Assembly (NCBI RefSeq): GCF_014652135.1
Contig: NZ_BMYF01000009.1
Coordinates: forward strand, 36,914 to 100,913
Source: Mongoliitalea lutea
GTDB lineage: Bacteria; Bacteroidota; Bacteroidia; Cytophagales; Cyclobacteriaceae
Direction: 5' to 3'
DNA: 64,000 nt
Part shown: positions 35,968 through 46,323 of the stretch, piece by piece
Position numbering within the stretch: position 1 is the first letter of the stretch
Layout of the letters: each line of letters begins with the position of its first letter
Notes under the pieces: generated by a model
The model's database searches: none
What the model saw: the letters and a program-made list of their open reading frames with translations, nothing else
Told to the model about the DNA's origin: nothing
Translations under genes and position numbers: made by a program

Positions 35968-37893
35968 TTATTTCCCGGCTAACTTGTCCTGCAAATCACT
36001 AATCACCTCCACTAATAGCTCCCAATTAGCATTCAAATCCTGTTCCTTTTTCTTTAATTGCTCGTATGAAAGGTTCAATACCTGTAATTTTTCCGAAGAT
36101 TCGTAATTTTCAGGTAAGGCCATGGCTTCTTCTGTTACTTCTTTTTCCAAGGCTACTGCCATTACCTGCTCTTCAATCTGCGCGAGCTCCTGTTCCTTTT
36201 TCTTCAATTCTTTTTTCCACAAATGCTCATCCGAAGGACTTACTTCTTTTTTCTTGGGAGCAGCGGTTTTTACCTCTACTTTGGGCACAGCGCTATCTTC
36301 CTGTTGAGATTTCCAATACACGTACTCCTCGTATGAACCTGGATATTCCTTGATTTGCTGATTTTCAATATACCAGATTTTGTTGGCAACTCCTCGGATA
36401 AAGTGCCTATCGTGAGAAACTGTAATGAATGTTCCCTCGTATTGCTGCAAGGCTTGGATCAAAATATTAACAGACTGCATGTCCAAATGGTTGGTAGGCT
36501 CATCAAGCAAGAGGAAGTTCGCTTCTGAAATCAAGGTTTTAGCTAGCGCGACTCTGGATTTTTCACCACCTGACAGTACTTTGATTTTTTTAAAAACATC
36601 TTCATTGGTAAATAAAAAGCAACCCAAGACATTTCGCAACTCTGTATCCAACTTCCCACTTCCAGCTTGCTGCATTTCCTGCAAAATCTCATTATCTACA
36701 TTTAGAGCTTCTAATTGATGCTGTGCATAAAAGGACTTGATGACATTATAGCCATGTTCACGCTTACCCTCTATGGGTTCTGTCCCATCTATGATCCTCA
36801 ACAAGGTAGATTTACCTTTTCCATTAGCCCCAATCAAGGCAATCTTATCTCCTCGCTCAATCCGGGCTGTTGAGTTTTTTAAAATCACTAAATCTCCATA
36901 AGCCTTGGAAACATTTTCCAACACAACCAAATCTCTTCCTGACTTTTGGGAGAATTTAAATTTGAAATTGACAGAAATATTATCATCTACCACTTCATTG
37001 ACCCGTTCCAATCTATCCAAGGCTTTAATTCTGGATTGAACCTGATTGGATTTGGTAGCTTTGGCACGGAAGCGCTCAATAAACCGCTCCGTTTGCTTTA
37101 TCATCTGCTGTTGATTTTCGTAGGCATTCTGCTGAATTTCCATCCGCTCTTTTTTCTCTTCTTGGAAGAAAGAATAATTCCCGGAATAGCTCGTCAGCGT
37201 ACCATTGGCTACCTCTACTGTGATGGAAACACAATTATCCAAAAATTCCTGATCGTGGGAAACCACCACTACCGCACCTTCATAAGATTTTAGGTAATTT
37301 TCTACCCACTGTATAGACGGCAAGTCCAAGTGGTTGGTAGGCTCATCGAGCATAAGTAAGGCAGGCTTCTCCAATAACAACTTCGCAAGCATCACCCGCA
37401 TTCGCCACCCCCCAGAGAACGTTTTCAACGGTCTTTTCAAGTCAGCCGTTTGAAAACCAATTCCTTCCAAAACTTCTTCCGCTTTGGCTTTGATGGTATA
37501 TCCTTCATTCGCCTCAAAGCGATCCTGCAGCTTGGCTAATTTATTGATGATCTCGTCGGAATAATCCGTCTCCATCTGTTTGAGCACTTCATCTATTTCT
37601 GCTTGCAAGGCAAGGGTATCTTTAAAAGCCTCCAAAGCAACGTCCAAAATACTATCCTCAGATTGATAGGAAAGCAAATCCTGGTTCAAAAACCCAATGG
37701 TGCAATCTTTAGCTTTTTGGACCTCACCTGAACTGGGCTGATAGTCCCCATTGATGATTTTGAGTAGGGTTGATTTACCCGTTCCATTCATACCAACCAA
37801 GCCAATTTTGTCCTTTGGACGTATATGAAGGGAAGCATTTTCGTACAGGGCCCTTCCACCAATAAAATACGAGAGATTAGAAATCGATAACAT
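35968..37893 (-). CDS. ABC-F family ATPase (translation factor type)
   Basis: 641 residues from ATG 37893; a TTG seven codons upstream is not preferred. Two ATP-binding cassettes without membrane helices: Walker A GMNGTGKST and GANGKGKST, signatures TFSGGWRMRVMLAKLL and VLSGGEKSRVALAKTL, and Walker B LLLDEPTNHLD/LMLDEPTNHLD. The interdomain linker is charged, and a C-terminal coiled coil (about 560-640) resembles Uup/ABC_tran_CTD. ABC-F proteins act on ribosomes to rescue stalled peptidyl transfer. Whether it is EttA-, Uup- or resistance-type is not resolvable. Confidence 0.93.
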   Translation of the reverse strand: MLSISNLSYFIGGRALYENASLHIRPKDKIGLVGMNGTGKSTLLKIINGDYQPSSGEVQKAKDCTIGFLNQDLLSYQSEDSILDVALEAFKDTLALQAEIDEVLKQMETDYSDEIINKLAKLQDRFEANEGYTIKAKAEEVLEGIGFQTADLKRPLKTFSGGWRMRVMLAKLLLEKPALLMLDEPTNHLDLPSIQWVENYLKSYEGAVVVVSHDQEFLDNCVSITVEVANGTLTSYSGNYSFFQEEKKERMEIQQNAYENQQQMIKQTERFIERFRAKATKSNQVQSRIKALDRLERVNEVVDDNISVNFKFKFSQKSGRDLVVLENVSKAYGDLVILKNSTARIERGDKIALIGANGKGKSTLLRIIDGTEPIEGKREHGYNVIKSFYAQHQLEALNVDNEILQEMQQAGSGKLDTELRNVLGCFLFTNEDVFKKIKVLSGGEKSRVALAKTLISEANFLLLDEPTNHLDMQSVNILIQALQQYEGTFITVSHDRHFIRGVANKIWYIENQQIKEYPGSYEEYVYWKSQQEDSAVPKVEVKTAAPKKKEVSPSDEHLWKKELKKKEQELAQIEEQVMAVALEKEVTEEAMALPENYESSEKLQVLNLSYEQLKKKEQDLNANWELLVEVISDLQDKLAGK

Positions 37894-38035
37894 GGCACAA
37901 AAATAACCAAACAAACCAACTAAGGCTTAGAAAATATTCGATAATCCAACCCTTCACACCAATTAAACAAATACGCTAGTCAAAGAGTACTAATTTTGAT
38001 ACCTTCAAACCTTGGAACAATTGAATAAATCCATC

Positions 38036-39169
38036 ATGAGACAGTCACATATTGTAATCGCAGTTTTTATAATTTTCAGTTCTTTGAGCTGCAATGCCCA
38101 AAAGAAATCCAATCCAGAAATTCAGTTGGAAAGCATCCGGCTGCCAGAGGGCTTCAGCATAGAAGTCTGGGCAGAAGATGTTCCTGATGCTCGGTCCTTG
38201 GCTGCCAATGAAGATGGCAGCATCATTTTTGTGGGGAATCGACAAGGGAAAAATGTCTATGCACTCCATGACAGCAATGGAGACGGCAAAGCCGACAAAA
38301 AATACACCTTGGCTTCCGGGCTTCGCATGCCCAATGGAGTAGCCTATAGAAATGGTGATCTTTATGTAGCCGAAGTCAGCAGAATTTTACGATTCAAAGA
38401 CATTGCAAAGAATTTGGAGAATCCTTCTTTTGAAGTGGTCTATGACCAATATCCAGATAAAGCGCATCATGGGTGGAAATTTATAGCCTTTGGACCAGAT
38501 GGTCTCCTATATGTGCCCGTAGGTGCACCTTGCAATATCTGTGAATCCGAAGAGATATTTGCCAGTATCTCCCGCATCGATGTGACCAATCCTAGTAAAC
38601 CAGAGATTTTTGCGCATGGCGTGCGAAATACCGTTGGGTTTTCCTGGCATCCTGAAACCAAGGATTTATGGTTTACCGATAATGGACGGGATATGATGGG
38701 AGATGACATTCCCGACTGTGAATTGAATCATGCGCCGCAAAAGGGTATGCACTTTGGGTATCCTTATTGGCATGCAGGGGACGTGAAAGACCCCGAATTT
38801 GGAAACAAAGGAAAAGATCAAGCAGCTTACACAGCTCCGGCAGCGAAATTAGGCCCACATACCGCACCATTAGGTATGCGGTTTTATACCGGAAACCAAT
38901 TCCCATCCTCTTACCAAAACAATATCTTCATCGCAAAACATGGGTCTTGGAACAGAAGCAAAAAAATCGGTTACAATGTTGTCCGTGTAATACTTGATGA
39001 ACAACAACAAGTAGTCCGAGAAGAAGTATTTGCCGATGGTTGGCTCAATGACGCTACGCAAGAAGTATGGGGCCGCCCTGTGGATGTTCTTCAACTCCCT
39101 GACGGAAGCATGCTCGTCTCTGATGATATGGCGAATTGTGTCTATAGAATTTGGTATCGTGGGGAGTGA
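38036..39169 (+). CDS. PQQ-type/sorbosone dehydrogenase-like beta-propeller lipoprotein
   Basis: 377 residues from ATG 38036 (TTG 38012 is upstream but unlikely). The lipobox SLSC puts the lipidated Cys at 19. The propeller has blades with GFSIEVWAEDVPDARSLA, MPNGVAYRNGDLYVAEV, HHGWKFIAFGPDGLLYVPVG and FADGWL-type motifs, typical of soluble glucose/sorbosone dehydrogenases (GDH-B fold). Oxidation of an aldose or sorbosone with PQQ is the family function. It is located in the outer membrane or periplasm. A TAATTTTG -7 box lies at 37991-37998. The substrate is unknown. Confidence 0.85.
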   Translation: MRQSHIVIAVFIIFSSLSCNAQKKSNPEIQLESIRLPEGFSIEVWAEDVPDARSLAANEDGSIIFVGNRQGKNVYALHDSNGDGKADKKYTLASGLRMPNGVAYRNGDLYVAEVSRILRFKDIAKNLENPSFEVVYDQYPDKAHHGWKFIAFGPDGLLYVPVGAPCNICESEEIFASISRIDVTNPSKPEIFAHGVRNTVGFSWHPETKDLWFTDNGRDMMGDDIPDCELNHAPQKGMHFGYPYWHAGDVKDPEFGNKGKDQAAYTAPAAKLGPHTAPLGMRFYTGNQFPSSYQNNIFIAKHGSWNRSKKIGYNVVRVILDEQQQVVREEVFADGWLNDATQEVWGRPVDVLQLPDGSMLVSDDMANCVYRIWYRGE

Positions 39170-39212
39170 ATTGTACAAAAAAGATTTTCCGAAAAAATGA
39201 ACCCATAAATAA

Positions 39213-39243
39213 AATGCCGTGGACCAACACCCACGGCATTTTT
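39213..39243 (+). terminator. Terminator after the propeller lipoprotein gene
   Basis: Perfect 10-bp stem AATGCCGTGG/CCACGGCATT, 8-base loop, then TTT. The remaining 157 bp to 39400 show nothing further. Confidence 0.85.
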
Positions 39244-39400
39244 AGATTGAATTTTATTGAAAATTTATATACTCTAAAGGATTCTTTTGTTATTAAATCC
39301 TAGCTCAATTCGATGTAGGATTAAATTTATGATTCTCAAGGTCTTAAACGGAATTATTGTTTCCGTCATCTCCCACCATCTAATTGCTCGAAGACAAGCC

Positions 39401-40720
39401 TCATTTCAACCAATCCGGCTTCGTGGTAGTAATAGTAGCCTGAAGCTGATTTAACAAATTGTATAACCCAAAATACGTACGGTTAATATACAATCCGTGA
39501 CGGGAACCTCTGGCCTGACGGGATTTTTTAAACATTTTATCGTTAGATATTCTGTCTCCTAATTGGAAAATCTGCTCGAAATATGAATCATCCGCAAAAT
39601 CAAAGGTATCTACATGAAATGGCTTTCCAAGCAAGGATATCATTTCTTTGAAAACACCTTTGAAATACACTTTTTCTTCTGCTGTATCCTTATCTGAAAT
39701 AAATTCCAGATTGTAGAAAATCTGATTCAACTCCTCTTCATTGATCAGTAATTCTCGCTTGATCAGAGAGAAATAACCTTGGTAGAAATCCTCAGGCAAA
39801 ATTTTCACACATCCGAAGTCAATAATTCCCAATCGGTTGTCAGTGGTAATGATAAAGTTACCAGGATGCGGGTCAGCATGTACTTGTTGGATATTATGAA
39901 CTTGGTGATGATAAAAGTCCCACAACGATTGCCCTACTCTATTTTTAGCTTCTTGAGAAGGATTGGTTTCCAACCATTCTTTGATATGCATCCCCTCAAT
40001 CCAATCCATGGTGATGATGCGCTCGGAACTCATTTCCTCATAGTAACCAGGGAAAGTTAATCCCTCGATATGACTACAAGCGGCAGATATCTCCAAGGAA
40101 CGCTGTACCTCCAACACATAATCTGTCTCCTCAATCAATTTGCTTTCTACTTCCTCCATGTAATGATCGAGTTCACGCTCGTTCATATTGAGTAATCGCA
40201 ACGCAAAAGGCCGAACCAATTTCAAATCCGAGCTTACTGAGTCAGCAACTCCAGGATATTGTATTTTCACAGCAAACTTCTTTCCGTCCTTCGTAGCCTG
40301 ATGTACCTGACCAATAGAAGCTGCATTCACTGCTGATTTGGTGAATGTATCATACAATTGCTCGGGTGTCTTGCCAAAATACTTTTGGAAAGTTTTCACC
40401 ACTAAAGGATAAGATAAAGGAGGCGCACTGTACTGAGCCATGGTAAACTTATCCTGATAAGCCCGTGGGAGCAAATTCTTATCCATGGACATCATTTGAG
40501 CTACTTTCAGGGCAGAGCCTTTCAATTCACTCAATGAATTATAAATATCTTCGGCATTATTATTATGCAATTCTTCCCTAGAAAGGGATGGGTTCACCAC
40601 CTTCTTCGCATAATGCTTGACGTAATTTCCACCTACTTTTGCACCTGTAGTGATAAATTTGGCTGCACGCTGTACTTTCGATACAGGTATACTCTGCTGC
40701 TCTTTCAACTTCCTTTCCAT
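39401..40720 (-). CDS. ABC1/AarF/UbiB-family atypical kinase
   Basis: 439 residues, cytoplasmic. The family KxGQ-like block is LSELKGSALKVAQMM (about 66-80), the ATP Lys is in KFAVKIQYPG, and the catalytic and metal block is VHADPHPGNFIITTDNRLGIIDFGCVK. These proteins support ubiquinone or other isoprenoid-lipid biosynthesis through ATPase activity. The organism most likely uses menaquinone, so the role may differ. The start is 11 bp after the TetR stop, so they form one unit with TetR upstream. Confidence 0.93.
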   Translation of the reverse strand: MERKLKEQQSIPVSKVQRAAKFITTGAKVGGNYVKHYAKKVVNPSLSREELHNNNAEDIYNSLSELKGSALKVAQMMSMDKNLLPRAYQDKFTMAQYSAPPLSYPLVVKTFQKYFGKTPEQLYDTFTKSAVNAASIGQVHQATKDGKKFAVKIQYPGVADSVSSDLKLVRPFALRLLNMNERELDHYMEEVESKLIEETDYVLEVQRSLEISAACSHIEGLTFPGYYEEMSSERIITMDWIEGMHIKEWLETNPSQEAKNRVGQSLWDFYHHQVHNIQQVHADPHPGNFIITTDNRLGIIDFGCVKILPEDFYQGYFSLIKRELLINEEELNQIFYNLEFISDKDTAEEKVYFKGVFKEMISLLGKPFHVDTFDFADDSYFEQIFQLGDRISNDKMFKKSRQARGSRHGLYINRTYFGLYNLLNQLQATITTTKPDWLK

Positions 40721-40731
40721 AAACCTGAAAA

Positions 40732-41397
40732 TTATTTGTTTTGATATAAAAACTTGGCAAAGTCAATGAAAGTATCCACTGCACTTTTACCCATCAGGTC
40801 GAAGGCTAAATTCACTGATTTTTCAATAGCTGCGTCGGTCTTTTCAAAAGCCGGAGAAGTGTCTTTCAACCAAAATTGAAATACAAACCATACTTGTAGC
40901 CACATGGCTTCATCATAGCGCTCTGTAATCAAAGGACGGTTAGCAATCTCTTCGGTCTCCTTACCCTCTAGGATAATCTCATTGGCAAAATCCTTAAACT
41001 TGGACTTAAAGGACTTGATCTCCGAAGGAAGCATGTTCTTCAAATCCTTTTTGCCATGATAAATAGCCAGTAAATAGGATCTATTTTTCTTCAATTCCTC
41101 AATCCAAGTAAAGAAGAAACTAAGTAGTTTTTCTCGCGCACTGTAGCTACGATAAACCTCTTGAGATTCTATATTTTGGATAGTTTGATCGAATATATGT
41201 CCCCAAACGGAGGATTTCACAGCTTCGAAAGAAGTGAAGTAGTTGTAAAACTCTTCCTCAGCCATTTTGAGTTCTTTGGCAAATTTAAATACTGAAGCAG
41301 GTTCATGTCCATGCTCTAGCACATATGACACGTAACCTTTAATGATTGTACTTTTCGGGTCTGCTTTCGCAGTTTTTTTAGCAGGTGCTTTTTCCAT
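40732..41397 (-). CDS. TetR-family transcriptional regulator
   Basis: 221 residues. A Lys/Ala-rich lead (1-15) is followed by a TetR HTH region (about 17-62: GYVSYVLEHGHEPASVFKFA, then EEFYNYFTSFEAVKSSVWG) and an all-helical ligand domain. The HTH is somewhat degenerate (KELKMAEEEFYNYF). It is co-transcribed with the ABC1 kinase gene, 11 bp apart, and may control it; the same pair occurs in other Bacteroidota as far as I recall. Confidence 0.88.
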   Translation of the reverse strand: MEKAPAKKTAKADPKSTIIKGYVSYVLEHGHEPASVFKFAKELKMAEEEFYNYFTSFEAVKSSVWGHIFDQTIQNIESQEVYRSYSAREKLLSFFFTWIEELKKNRSYLLAIYHGKKDLKNMLPSEIKSFKSKFKDFANEIILEGKETEEIANRPLITERYDEAMWLQVWFVFQFWLKDTSPAFEKTDAAIEKSVNLAFDLMGKSAVDTFIDFAKFLYQNK

Positions 41398-41543
41398 GAT
41401 GCTATTATTTACTCAAGATATAACCTACAAAAGCCTCATGAAGTTTAGAAAATCTACTCAAATACATGGGAATTTTTTCCATATCGTTAAAGCTTCCTTC
41501 CTATTTTTAATAACAACTGATAGCTGATAACCAATTTTAATAG

Positions 41544-42722
41544 TTAAAATTGTTGCTCTGAAAGTTTACGGGATGTTAGAAAGTGATGCAAAAATAAGAG
41601 ACTCCCAAGGATGCTGATCGCACCTGCAAATAAGATTGGATAATAAAAAGATGATGATACCCCATAAAGAAATCCACCCGCCAAAGGCCCAGTGATTCCT
41701 GCAACTGTTTTTCCAAGAAAAACGAAAGGATAAATAACCCCTAGATTTTGTATTCCATATACATGCGCTGTTTCCTTTGCGAAAAGAACAAAATTACCTC
41801 CAAAGCCAAAACCAATCAAAACAACCACTACCAAAAAAGAAAAATCACTGTGGTCCATAACATTCAATAAGAAAATGAACACTCCTTGTACCAAAAGCGC
41901 TAAAAATATACTCAAACTTGCCCCGATATAGTCACTGACGAAACCCCAAACTAGCCTTCCGGAAAAATTGGCAATTGCAAATAAGGATACACTTAAGATC
42001 AAAACTTGTAAAGAAACTCCTAACTCGCTTCCGATCAATTTTAAACTGCCAATAATCAGTAAACCTGCGAATGTGCCCAGTGATAAACCAAAGAATAGTT
42101 TTTGAAATAACCTAGTCCTGATTACCATAGACACTTTTAATTGGTCACTTTTGGAATCTATCGTAATCGGATTTTGATAAATCAAGAAAGACATCCCAAT
42201 TACTATACTTCCATAACTCAGCGCAAAAAGTTTTAAAATATCAAAAATCAAAAAATCTCTGTTTAACAAATACTCTATCACCAGAGACATCACCATGGCC
42301 CCCAAGCCAAAGCCAGCGGTAGCAATACCTGTTACCAATCCTTTTTTCTCAGGAAACCAGCGAACAGAGGCGTTTAATGCAACCCAATAGCCAAAACCGG
42401 TAGCTATTCCTCCCAGTAAACCAATGCCAATTAAAATAAGAAAAAAGTTCCCTTGTGACAGTCCCGCTAGGAGATACCCGGATAGGAAAAGAATCCCTGA
42501 TATCACTCCTAAATACTTATGCGGCAGTTTCTGATCCAGTTGACCAACAATCACCATAGTCAAGGGAAAGACAGCAATTAAAACACCAAAAATAAGCTGA
42601 GCTTGCCCTATGGTAAACCCGTAGTCCTTTACGAGTTCGTTGGCAATAACACTCCATGCATACAAACTTCCCAAGCACAACATGATTATGAAGGAAGCGA
42701 TGATGGTAAAATAATTTTTCAT
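41544..42722 (-). CDS. OFA-family MFS transporter (oxalate/formate type)
   Basis: 392 residues, twelve membrane helices. The N-terminal LCLGSLYAWSVIANEL is the OFA-family signature seen in oxalate:formate antiporters. GYWVALNASVRWFPEKKGLVTG with GLATAGFG-like TM4-5 follows. It is divergent from pflB-pflA across 262 bp, so export of formate or uptake of pyruvate/lactate is the most economical idea, but substrate assignment is an inference. A possible - strand -7 box (TATTTTTG) is at 42843-42850. Confidence 0.88.
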   Translation of the reverse strand: MKNYFTIIASFIIMLCLGSLYAWSVIANELVKDYGFTIGQAQLIFGVLIAVFPLTMVIVGQLDQKLPHKYLGVISGILFLSGYLLAGLSQGNFFLILIGIGLLGGIATGFGYWVALNASVRWFPEKKGLVTGIATAGFGLGAMVMSLVIEYLLNRDFLIFDILKLFALSYGSIVIGMSFLIYQNPITIDSKSDQLKVSMVIRTRLFQKLFFGLSLGTFAGLLIIGSLKLIGSELGVSLQVLILSVSLFAIANFSGRLVWGFVSDYIGASLSIFLALLVQGVFIFLLNVMDHSDFSFLVVVVLIGFGFGGNFVLFAKETAHVYGIQNLGVIYPFVFLGKTVAGITGPLAGGFLYGVSSSFYYPILFAGAISILGSLLFLHHFLTSRKLSEQQF

Positions 42723-42892
42723 AAAATACTACACTTACAAATGAACATGAAGTTTCTTACGCAAATATCAAAAGAATAGATTAAATTCAGTTGCATATTT
42801 TTGGATATAACTTTATAGTTAACAATCAAAAGCTAACAAATACAAAAATACTCCAATAAAAGAATAACTAATCATAGAAAAATTCATACATA

Positions 42893-42912
42893 AACATGAT
42901 TTTAATCATGTT
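42893..42912. promoter_or_regulatory. 20-bp palindrome between OFA carrier and pflB
   Basis: Perfect inverted repeat AACATGATT-TT-AATCATGTT with a 2-base centre, at 42902.5. It lies about 40-50 bp from a perfect -7 box for pflB (TAATTTTG, 42943-42950) and 52-60 bp from a -7 box for the OFA gene on the other strand. The position and symmetry fit a dimeric activator of the CRP/FNR type, but the half-site is not the E. coli FNR site (TTGAT). Confidence 0.6.
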
Positions 42913-42942
42913 CAGCAACTAGTCTCTTACCTTAGCGTACAC

Positions 42943-42950
42943 TAATTTTG
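42943..42950 (+). promoter_or_regulatory. -7 box of pflB
   Basis: TAATTTTG is a perfect TAnnTTTG 34 bases before the pflB ATG. No TTG lies 17-23 bases upstream, as expected if an activator at the neighbouring palindrome is needed. Confidence 0.55.
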
Positions 42951-42984
42951 CAGAGCAAATCAAGCAGTACTAAATTGAAAATAT

Positions 42985-45228
42985 ATGTTAACCCAGGAAG
43001 AAAAGTTTGAAATCGCATGGAGAAATTTCCGTTCAGGCACATGGGAAAAAACCATCAATGTCAGAGACTTTATTCAGAGAAACTATCAGCCCTATTCAGG
43101 CGATGACTCATTTTTGGCAGGAGCAACTGATAGAACAAAAAAACTATGGGAGGCTCTAAAGCCGTTACTGAAAGAAGAAGTAGAAAAAGGAGTTCTGGGA
43201 GTTTCACAGATACCCTCTACAGTAGCTGCACATGCACCAGGCTATATTGATAAAGCGTTAGAAATAATCGTAGGTCTTCAAACTGATGAACCTCTGAAAC
43301 GTGCCATCATGCCAAAGGGTGGCTGGCGTACCGTAGAGGATAGCTTGAAGGCTTATGGATATGAACCTGATCAGAAAATCGCAGAGATATTTACCAAATA
43401 TGCCAAAACCCATAATGATGGCGTATTTGATGCTTATACAGAACAAGTTCGGAAATGCAGAAAATCAGGAATCATTACCGGTCTTCCAGACGCCTATGGG
43501 CGCGGTAGGATAATTGGAGACTATAGAAGACTTCCCCTTTATGGACTTGATTTTTTGATTCAACAAAAGATCAAGGAAAAGCAAGAAATTGATACAAGAT
43601 GGTCAACTGAGGACATTCTCCGATTAAGAGAGGAGCTTTCCAGTCAGATCCGCTCCTTGAAAGAACTGAAAACGATGGCCGAAAGCTATGGTTTTGATGT
43701 TTCACATCCAGCTACCAATGCACGCGAAGCCGTTCAGTGGTTATACTTTGCATTTTTAGCTGCAGTCAAAGAACAAAATGGTGCAGCAATGTCAGTCGGG
43801 CGGATTTCCACTTTTTTGGACATCTATATTGAACGTGACCTAGAAGAAGGCACCTTAACGGAGTCACAGGCTCAAGAGCTGATCGATGATTTGGTTATCA
43901 AATTCAGAATTGTACGCTTTTTACGCACACCTTCTTACAATCAATTATTCTCAGGGGATCCAACTTGGGTTACCGAATCTATTGGTGGTATGGGGCAGGA
44001 CGGCAGAACCATCGTAACCAAAAATAGCTTCCGGATGCTGAATACCCTATATACCTTAGGTCCAGCTCCAGAACCAAACCTGACAGTTCTTTGGTCTACC
44101 AGACTTCCTCAAGGTTTCAAAGATTTTGTGGCCAAAGTATCCATAGACACCTCCTCGATTCAGTATATGAACGATGACCTGATGCGCCCTAAATATGGGG
44201 ATGATGCAGGCATCGCATGCTGTGTTTCGGCTATGGCTATTGGAAAACAAATGCAGTTTTTTGGAGCAAGAGTCAACTTACTCAAAACCTTGCTGTATTC
44301 ACTAAATGGTGGAAAAGATGAAATTAGTGGTGCTCAGATAGGCCCAATAATTCAGGAAATAGAAGGAGACTATCTGGACTATACAGAAGTCATGAAGCGA
44401 TTTGAAGTGTTGATGGATTGGTTGGCACGTACCTATGTAGACGCACTAAATATCATTCATTACATGCATGATAAGTATTGTTATGAATCGATTTTGATGG
44501 CCTTCCATGATCGTGACATTCTCCGAACTATGGCTTTTGGTTTGGCCGGATTATCACATACAGCAGACAGTTTATCTGCGATCAAATATGCAAAAGTCAA
44601 GGCTATCCGAAATGAAGCTGGCTTGATCGTAGACTTCAAGGTAGAAGGAGAATTCCCAAGATATGGCAATAATGATGAACGGGCAGATGACATTGCGGTA
44701 ATGCTTTGTTCTAAAATGATGGAGAAAATAAGAAATTATCCCACATATAGAAATGCTACTCATACACAATCCATTCTGACCATTACATCTAATGTGGTCT
44801 ATGGCAAGCAAACAGGTAACTCGCCTGATGGAAGAAGGGCTGGGGAACCATTTGCTCCTGGGGCAAACCCATCCAATGGAGCCGATAAATATGGCGCGCT
44901 GCCTGCCATGCTTTCGGTGGCAAAACTACCTTATGATGATTGCGAAGACGGTATTTCTTTGACAATTTCCATGATTCCAAATTCGTTGGGGCCTGAAGAG
45001 GAAAAAACAGAAAAGGTAGTAGGTGCACTCGATGCATTTATGGCTTCCAATGGCTTTCATGCTAATTTGAATGTATTGACAAAAGAAACACTTCAAGATG
45101 CTATAGACCATCCTGAAAAATATCCACAATTGACCATTCGTGTATCCGGTTATGCTGTTAACTTCGTGAAGTTGACCAAAGAACAGCAAGTGGATGTTTT
45201 GAACAGGACATTCCACGGATCGATCTAA
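42985..45228 (+). CDS. pflB: Formate C-acetyltransferase (pyruvate formate-lyase)
   Basis: 747 residues. It converts pyruvate and CoA to acetyl-CoA and formate by a glycyl radical, in anaerobic fermentation. Catalytic cysteines are in [20 protein letters not shown] (C412, C413) and the radical Gly is at about 722 in RVSGYAVNF, followed by the expected TKEQQ-DV-NRTFH end. The length matches E. coli PflB (760). pflA follows after 9 bp. The radical enzyme is destroyed by oxygen, so the organism has a micro-aerobic or anaerobic phase. Confidence 0.98.
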   Translation: MLTQEEKFEIAWRNFRSGTWEKTINVRDFIQRNYQPYSGDDSFLAGATDRTKKLWEALKPLLKEEVEKGVLGVSQIPSTVAAHAPGYIDKALEIIVGLQTDEPLKRAIMPKGGWRTVEDSLKAYGYEPDQKIAEIFTKYAKTHNDGVFDAYTEQVRKCRKSGIITGLPDAYGRGRIIGDYRRLPLYGLDFLIQQKIKEKQEIDTRWSTEDILRLREELSSQIRSLKELKTMAESYGFDVSHPATNAREAVQWLYFAFLAAVKEQNGAAMSVGRISTFLDIYIERDLEEGTLTESQAQELIDDLVIKFRIVRFLRTPSYNQLFSGDPTWVTESIGGMGQDGRTIVTKNSFRMLNTLYTLGPAPEPNLTVLWSTRLPQGFKDFVAKVSIDTSSIQYMNDDLMRPKYGDDAGIACCVSAMAIGKQMQFFGARVNLLKTLLYSLNGGKDEISGAQIGPIIQEIEGDYLDYTEVMKRFEVLMDWLARTYVDALNIIHYMHDKYCYESILMAFHDRDILRTMAFGLAGLSHTADSLSAIKYAKVKAIRNEAGLIVDFKVEGEFPRYGNNDERADDIAVMLCSKMMEKIRNYPTYRNATHTQSILTITSNVVYGKQTGNSPDGRRAGEPFAPGANPSNGADKYGALPAMLSVAKLPYDDCEDGISLTISMIPNSLGPEEEKTEKVVGALDAFMASNGFHANLNVLTKETLQDAIDHPEKYPQLTIRVSGYAVNFVKLTKEQQVDVLNRTFHGSI

Positions 45229-45237
45229 TTAGATACT

Positions 45238-46101
45238 ATGGGTTCAAATAAACTAGCACGTAGCAGGTATGCATTTAAAACTTCTGGTAATGAGGGAAAC
45301 TCTGAATTACCAGAAGTTTCTTCTAACGCAGAATTACTCACTACCTCCACTATACAAACTCACATAGATGATGGCTCTATGGGCTATGTACATTCGTATG
45401 AAATCGGAAGTACCATGGATGGCCCAGGGATTCGTTTCGTGTTGTTTTTGACAGGCTGTAAACTCCGCTGTCAGTATTGCCATAACCCCGATACTTGGGA
45501 TATCCGAAATGGCAAGCCTTATGCCTTTGATAAAATGATGAAAAAAATCAACTCTTACACAGAGGTACTGAAAATTTCAAAAGGAGGACTGACGATTTCT
45601 GGGGGAGAGCCTGGCTTTCAACATGCATTTGTCAAAAAAATCTTTAAAGCTGCAAAAAAACTAGGGCTGCACACGTGTTTGGATACCTCAGGCTTTTTAG
45701 GGGCAAATTTTTCTGATGAAGATTTAATGGACATTGACCTCCATTTGCTGGATATCAAATCAGGTGATCCTGAAGTCTACAAACTAGTGACCAAACAACC
45801 CATTCAACCAACATTGGAACTGGCTGAGCGTCTTTCCAGACTGAATCGCCCCGTTTGGGTTCGTTTTGTATTGGTTCCTGGTCTTACGGATAGTTGGGAG
45901 AATGTTGAAAAAGTAGCAGATATCTGTGCCAACATTCAATCTCTTGAACGTGTAGAAATCCTTCGTTTTCATCAATTGGGAAAAAGTAAATGGGAACAGT
46001 TAGGAATCAATTATACGTTGGCAGAAACAGAAACCCCTACACTTGAACTTGTGGAAAGGGTTCGTAGCCAATTCAAAGCTAGAAATCTCACCGTCTATTG
46101 A
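45238..46101 (+). CDS. pflA: Pyruvate formate-lyase activating enzyme (radical SAM)
   Basis: 287 residues. The radical-SAM CX3CX2C motif is C74-KLR-C78-QY-C81, then HNPDTWD, GGLTISGGEPGFQ and TSGFLG, all typical of PflA, which installs the glycyl radical on PflB with SAM and a [4Fe-4S] cluster. An N-terminal extension of about 45 residues, Ser/Thr/Asn-rich, precedes the conserved GYVHSYEIGSTMDGPG. The extension is absent from E. coli PflA (246 residues); an internal Met near residue 48 is an alternative start. Coupled to pflB by a 9-bp gap. Confidence 0.95.
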   Translation: MGSNKLARSRYAFKTSGNEGNSELPEVSSNAELLTTSTIQTHIDDGSMGYVHSYEIGSTMDGPGIRFVLFLTGCKLRCQYCHNPDTWDIRNGKPYAFDKMMKKINSYTEVLKISKGGLTISGGEPGFQHAFVKKIFKAAKKLGLHTCLDTSGFLGANFSDEDLMDIDLHLLDIKSGDPEVYKLVTKQPIQPTLELAERLSRLNRPVWVRFVLVPGLTDSWENVEKVADICANIQSLERVEILRFHQLGKSKWEQLGINYTLAETETPTLELVERVRSQFKARNLTVY

Positions 46102-46323
46102 GGTTGCATTAATTCAATATTTACCTGTAGCTAAAAGTCTTCACCATGTGATGATGGAGTCTGATTTGGAATCATTACAAGCTAAACCTTTGAATATTTT
46201 TTTGCGTAGAGAAATTTCTGCATCAGTATATTATTTCAAATCAGTTCAATCATTAAAATAATTAATGGTTTCGATAAGTATATCTGATGAATTCAAAACA
46301 TTGTTCTAAAAAACTTCAACACT

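Noticed and set aside
46043-46261. 72-codon frame overlapping the end of pflA
   Set aside because: Starts inside pflA in another frame, has no domain and no upstream signal.
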